From: JANOZM01 sp031429355
Lineage (GTDB): Bacteria > Pseudomonadota > Gammaproteobacteria > Burkholderiales > Burkholderiaceae_E
Assembly (NCBI GenBank): GCA_031429355.1
Contig: JANOZM010000007.1
Span: forward strand, 62,001 to 126,000
Direction: 5' to 3'
DNA: 64,000 nt
Below the pieces are notes generated by a model. It was not told the DNA's origin. It saw only the letters and a program-made list of their open reading frames with translations, and made no database searches. Positions 61,201-64,000 of the stretch are shown one piece after another (position 1 is the stretch's first letter; every line of letters begins with the position of its first letter). Both the position numbers and the translations under genes were made by a program.

Positions 61201-63066
61201 ATGATTTTCAAACATAGCCCTTGTTTTAAACAATTGGTTCAGTTGGCCAGAATTGTATTTAGTTGTTATGTTTTAACGGCCTGTACTTACAACAATTCGA
61301 CAGTAGTGAGCGCGAATAGATCAGTGCAACCAGAGTTGGTGCAACGAGAGTCGGCACAACCCGAATCGGCAACCGGATTAAATCAACAGCAGTTAGTGAA
61401 AGGTCAGCAGCATATGGCGGCAACCGCCAACCCCTATGCGAGTCGGGCCGCGCTTCGCATTTTGCGCGCAGGAGGGTCGGCTCTAGACGCAGCTATTGCT
61501 GCACAGTGGGTGTTAACGCTCGTCGAACCACAATCTTCGGGCCTTGGAGGTGGATTATTTTTACTGCACTATGGCAAACAAAGTAGCCGAGTGCAAGCCT
61601 ATGATGGCCGAGAAACCGCCCCTGCACTAGCTACTGAAAATTTGTTTTTAGATGCGGCAGGCAAGCCTTTAAAGTTTCACGATGCGGCTGTTGGTGGAAG
61701 AGCGGTTGGTGTACCGGGTGTAGTTGCTGCATTGGCAATGGCTCATAAAGAACACGGCAAATTATCTTGGGCTCAGTTATTTGAACCGGCTATTGAGTTA
61801 GCGACTAAAGGGTTTGAAGTAAGCCCACGATTAAATAAGTTGCTAGCGTTAGATATTTATTTAAAGAACGATGCAAATGCCCGCCAGTATTTTTTTGACG
61901 CTCAGGGTCAAGCTCGGCCAGTTGGGCATATTTTAAAAAACCCAGCCTTGGCGATAACCTTTTCAAAAATTGCGCAACAAGGTGCTCAAGGTTTTTATCA
62001 ATCCAACGTTGCCCAAGAAATATTGACAGCGGTCAATTCCCACCCAACAAATCCTGGATTGCTAAGTCAATCGGATTTATCAAATTATCGTGCAATAAAG
62101 CGAGAAGCGATTTGCACGCAAGCGTTTAAACACCGCGTTTGTGGGTTCCCGCCGCCGTCTTCAGGGGGAATTGCAGTAGCCCAAATAGCTGCGTTTTTAG
62201 AGCTAAGCCAAGCGCCCCGCTTGATCGCGCAAAGTAATGAAACCGCTAGCACCGAAACGCCTAATGGTTACGTATTTAGTGCCGAGGGATTGCATTATTT
62301 TACTGAAGCAGCTCGACTCGCCTTTGCAGACCGCAATCGTTACATTGCCGATCCCGCATTTTCGCAGTGGCCCAAAACTCTACTAAACCCACAATACTTA
62401 ATTGAACGCGCGGCATTGATTAACCCAAATCAGTCTTTGAAAATTGCGCTACCTGGGCAACTACCCGAAGTTGCTCTGTTACCAAGCGAAGGTTTAGTGC
62501 AAGACAAAGCTTCAACATCTCACATCAGCATTGTTGACCGAGACGGCAATGCCGTATCAATGACGACTTCGATCGAAGATGTGTTTGGCGCACGCCTAAT
62601 GACCCAAGGATTTTTGCTAAACAATCAACTTACTGACTTTAGTTTTATCGCAAACGACGACAAAGGTGTAGTGGCCAATCGAGTTCAAGCCAATAAACGG
62701 CCCCGCAGTTCAATGGGACCAACGATGGTTTTTGATGAGAGTGGCAAGCAATTGAAACTTGTTGCCGGATCGCCCGGTGGTGCGCAAATTATCAACTACG
62801 TTGCTAAATTCATTACTTTAAATTTGCGCGATGGAATTGACGTGCAAACTGCAATTAGTTTGCCTAACTTTGGCAGTCGAAATGGACCAACCGAACTCGA
62901 AAAAGATCGGTTTCCCGTTACACTGGTAGAGCGACTAAAAACTTTGGGCCATGATGTCCGATTAATCGATATGACCAGTGGCTTGCAAGCTATTAGTGTT
63001 AATTCGGCAGGTCAATTATCAGGCGGAGCCGATCCGCGGCGTGAAGGATTAGTAGTGGCTGATTAG
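61201..63066 (+). CDS. ggt: Gamma-glutamyltransferase, lipoprotein type
   Basis: 621 residues. A lipoprotein signal (SCYVLTACTYNN; Cys at about 28) suggests anchoring in the outer membrane. A polar linker with PESA/QRES-type repeats follows, then the GGT proenzyme: ANPYASRAALRILRAGGSAL, DAAIAAQWVLTLVEPQSSGL, PSSGGIAVAQIA, the autoprocessing site ASTSHISIVD with the nucleophile Thr439, and TSIEDVFGARLM. It cleaves glutathione and gamma-glutamyl peptides in the periplasm, giving Glu and Cys-Gly; this complements the peptide-import island at 21-33 kb. The first ATG (61201) is used. Confidence 0.9.
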   Translation: MIFKHSPCFKQLVQLARIVFSCYVLTACTYNNSTVVSANRSVQPELVQRESAQPESATGLNQQQLVKGQQHMAATANPYASRAALRILRAGGSALDAAIAAQWVLTLVEPQSSGLGGGLFLLHYGKQSSRVQAYDGRETAPALATENLFLDAAGKPLKFHDAAVGGRAVGVPGVVAALAMAHKEHGKLSWAQLFEPAIELATKGFEVSPRLNKLLALDIYLKNDANARQYFFDAQGQARPVGHILKNPALAITFSKIAQQGAQGFYQSNVAQEILTAVNSHPTNPGLLSQSDLSNYRAIKREAICTQAFKHRVCGFPPPSSGGIAVAQIAAFLELSQAPRLIAQSNETASTETPNGYVFSAEGLHYFTEAARLAFADRNRYIADPAFSQWPKTLLNPQYLIERAALINPNQSLKIALPGQLPEVALLPSEGLVQDKASTSHISIVDRDGNAVSMTTSIEDVFGARLMTQGFLLNNQLTDFSFIANDDKGVVANRVQANKRPRSSMGPTMVFDESGKQLKLVAGSPGGAQIINYVAKFITLNLRDGIDVQTAISLPNFGSRNGPTELEKDRFPVTLVERLKTLGHDVRLIDMTSGLQAISVNSAGQLSGGADPRREGLVVAD

Positions 63067-63105
63067 GTTTAAAAATTAAGCCGCACTTTTAAAAAGGTAA
63101 ACATT

Positions 63106-63366
63106 GTGAAGCGCGTAAAACTACAAGGCAGCAAACTGAACTTTGCAAACTATGAAGAAGCCACTCACGCATTAACAATCGAGTTTTATGATCATAGCCG
63201 AAAACTTTATAAAGGGGTACCTTACGAAACTTTTGTACGATTAAGTCAAGCGCCCAATGCGCAGGCTTACTTCGAAGATCGCATTGCCGATGAGTATCCA
63301 AACGAAACTGTAGCCAATACCAATGCAGTAAACGCACGAGCAAAACTCGATGACTTGTTTGGTTAG
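63106..63366 (+). CDS. KTSC domain protein
   Basis: 86 residues from a GTG start at 63106, with AAAGGTAA upstream. The sequence YEEATHALTIEFYDHSRKL, YKGVPYETFVRLSQAPN and AYFEDRIADEY marks the KTSC domain, a short fold of unknown function, often linked to lysyl-tRNA synthetase-like or phage proteins. The last 17 bases overlap the start of earP, a different frame. Confidence 0.8.
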   Translation: MKRVKLQGSKLNFANYEEATHALTIEFYDHSRKLYKGVPYETFVRLSQAPNAQAYFEDRIADEYPNETVANTNAVNARAKLDDLFG

Positions 63367-64000
63367 TCAGCACTACGAGCTGACCAATTCAGGTTGGGTA
63401 ATTTTTTGTCGAGTGATCGATAATTTAGGCGATGCTGGGGTTTGCTGGCGCTTGGCACAGCAGCTCAATCGAGAATTTGGCAAACAAGTTGAACTGGTAA
63501 TAGACCAACCCAGCCTGCTTAAAAACTTCGGCTTTAATTACGATCATGCAAGTGATATCAAAATCACCCATTGGCTTGACAATACCGTGCCGGCGTTGGG
63601 GGCAGTCACTATTAGTGCGTTCGCTTGCGAGCTCCCCGAAGCATATTTGCAAAATATGCTTGTCCAATTAAATCAGCAACGATCAAAAACAAAGCGATAT
63701 TGGTTCAATTTAGAGTATTTAAGCGCTCAAGAATGGGTCGAGTCGCATCATCTGTTAAATTCTACTAAAACGCTTGATGGTTCGTCGTTCTCAAATGATC
63801 AATCAGCTTCTACAAGCTTGACTGAAGTATTTTTTTTCCCCGGGTTTACTGCAAAAACGGGTGGCCTAATCCGCGAACAATCCGTTGGACCTAACAAGCA
63901 AACGAAGCAAGCAAAGCAAACGAAACAATCAAAACGACAGCACTTTGGAATTGACGACAAAACCTTTGCGGTCAGTCTATTTTGTTATCCCAATGCACCT
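63350..64000 (+). CDS. earP: EF-P arginine rhamnosyltransferase EarP (5' part)
   Basis: 217 codons are in the window, open at the right edge. The ATG at 63350 overlaps the KTSC gene by 17 bases; a TTG at 63359 also fits. The start GWVIFCRVIDNLGDAGVCWR is the EarP N-terminal block, then WFNLEYLSAQEWVESHH and FFFPGFTAKTGGLIRE, which includes the TDP-rhamnose/EF-P binding region of known members. EarP glycosylates Arg32 of EF-P to rescue polyproline stalling. efp is probably just downstream. An unusual Lys/Gln-rich tract (KQTKQAKQTKQSK) at about residues 186-201 looks like an insertion. Confidence 0.9.
   Translation, partial: MTCLVSQHYELTNSGWVIFCRVIDNLGDAGVCWRLAQQLNREFGKQVELVIDQPSLLKNFGFNYDHASDIKITHWLDNTVPALGAVTISAFACELPEAYLQNMLVQLNQQRSKTKRYWFNLEYLSAQEWVESHHLLNSTKTLDGSSFSNDQSASTSLTEVFFFPGFTAKTGGLIREQSVGPNKQTKQAKQTKQSKRQHFGIDDKTFAVSLFCYPNAP

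Overview
The window looks like chromosomal DNA of a betaproteobacterium, most likely of the order Burkholderiales but with a fairly AT-rich genome. The reasons are gene order and content: radC divergent from an FkpB/SlpA-type isomerase, rpmB-rpmG, purN-rsmB-desaturase, exbB-exbD-lpxK-trm112-kdsB-adk, clpS-clpA facing a cold-shock gene, and EarP (arginine rhamnosyltransferase for EF-P) at the right edge. I cannot name the genus. I see no rRNA, tRNA, CRISPR array, prophage or insertion sequence.

Layout. 0-10.3 kb: radC, then a compact type IV pilus minor-pilin operon (fimT-pilV-pilW-pilX-pilY1-pilE-like) ending in a TonB-like protein, then rpmB-rpmG. 10.4-20.1 kb: housekeeping genes (desaturase, rsmB, purN; ribF, ileS, lspA, coaBC, dut). 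20.1-21.4 kb: a decayed hipBA locus. 21.4-33.3 kb: a peptide/N-acyl amino-acid uptake and hydrolysis island, with two substrate-binding proteins, one Dpp-type transporter, an N-formylglutamate amidohydrolase, an aspartoacylase-like hydrolase and a divergent microcystinase-C-like M81 peptidase, followed by a frameshifted Old Yellow Enzyme gene. 33.4-37.2 kb: a three-gene signalling operon (Ser/Thr kinase with PEGA domain, lipoprotein, PAS-GGDEF-EAL protein). 37.2-38.5 kb: an rsgA-type GTPase gene lacking the G4 region, behind a structured leader with a tiny ORF. 38.5-40.4 kb: an intact hipBA pair. 40.4-42.2 kb: flavocytochrome c sulfide dehydrogenase. 42.3-50.7 kb: clpSA, csp, icd, small envelope proteins, sodB, xseA. 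51.1-55.0 kb: exbBD, lpxK, trm112, kdsB, adk. 55.1-64 kb: a proton-pumping pyrophosphatase fused to an OmpA-like domain, an MsbA-related ABC exporter, an amidase, a lipoprotein gamma-glutamyltransferase, a KTSC protein and the start of earP.

The observations most worth following are the HppA-OmpA fusion, the rsgA leader with alternative hairpins together with the missing G4 motif, the kinase/lipoprotein/c-di-GMP operon, the csp leader with mutually exclusive hairpins, the 20-bp tandem repeat directly before ileS, and the intact/decayed pair of hipBA loci. Two genes (hipA-like at 20.5 kb, OYE at 32.2 kb) are each broken by what looks like a single base change, so sequencing error must be excluded first.
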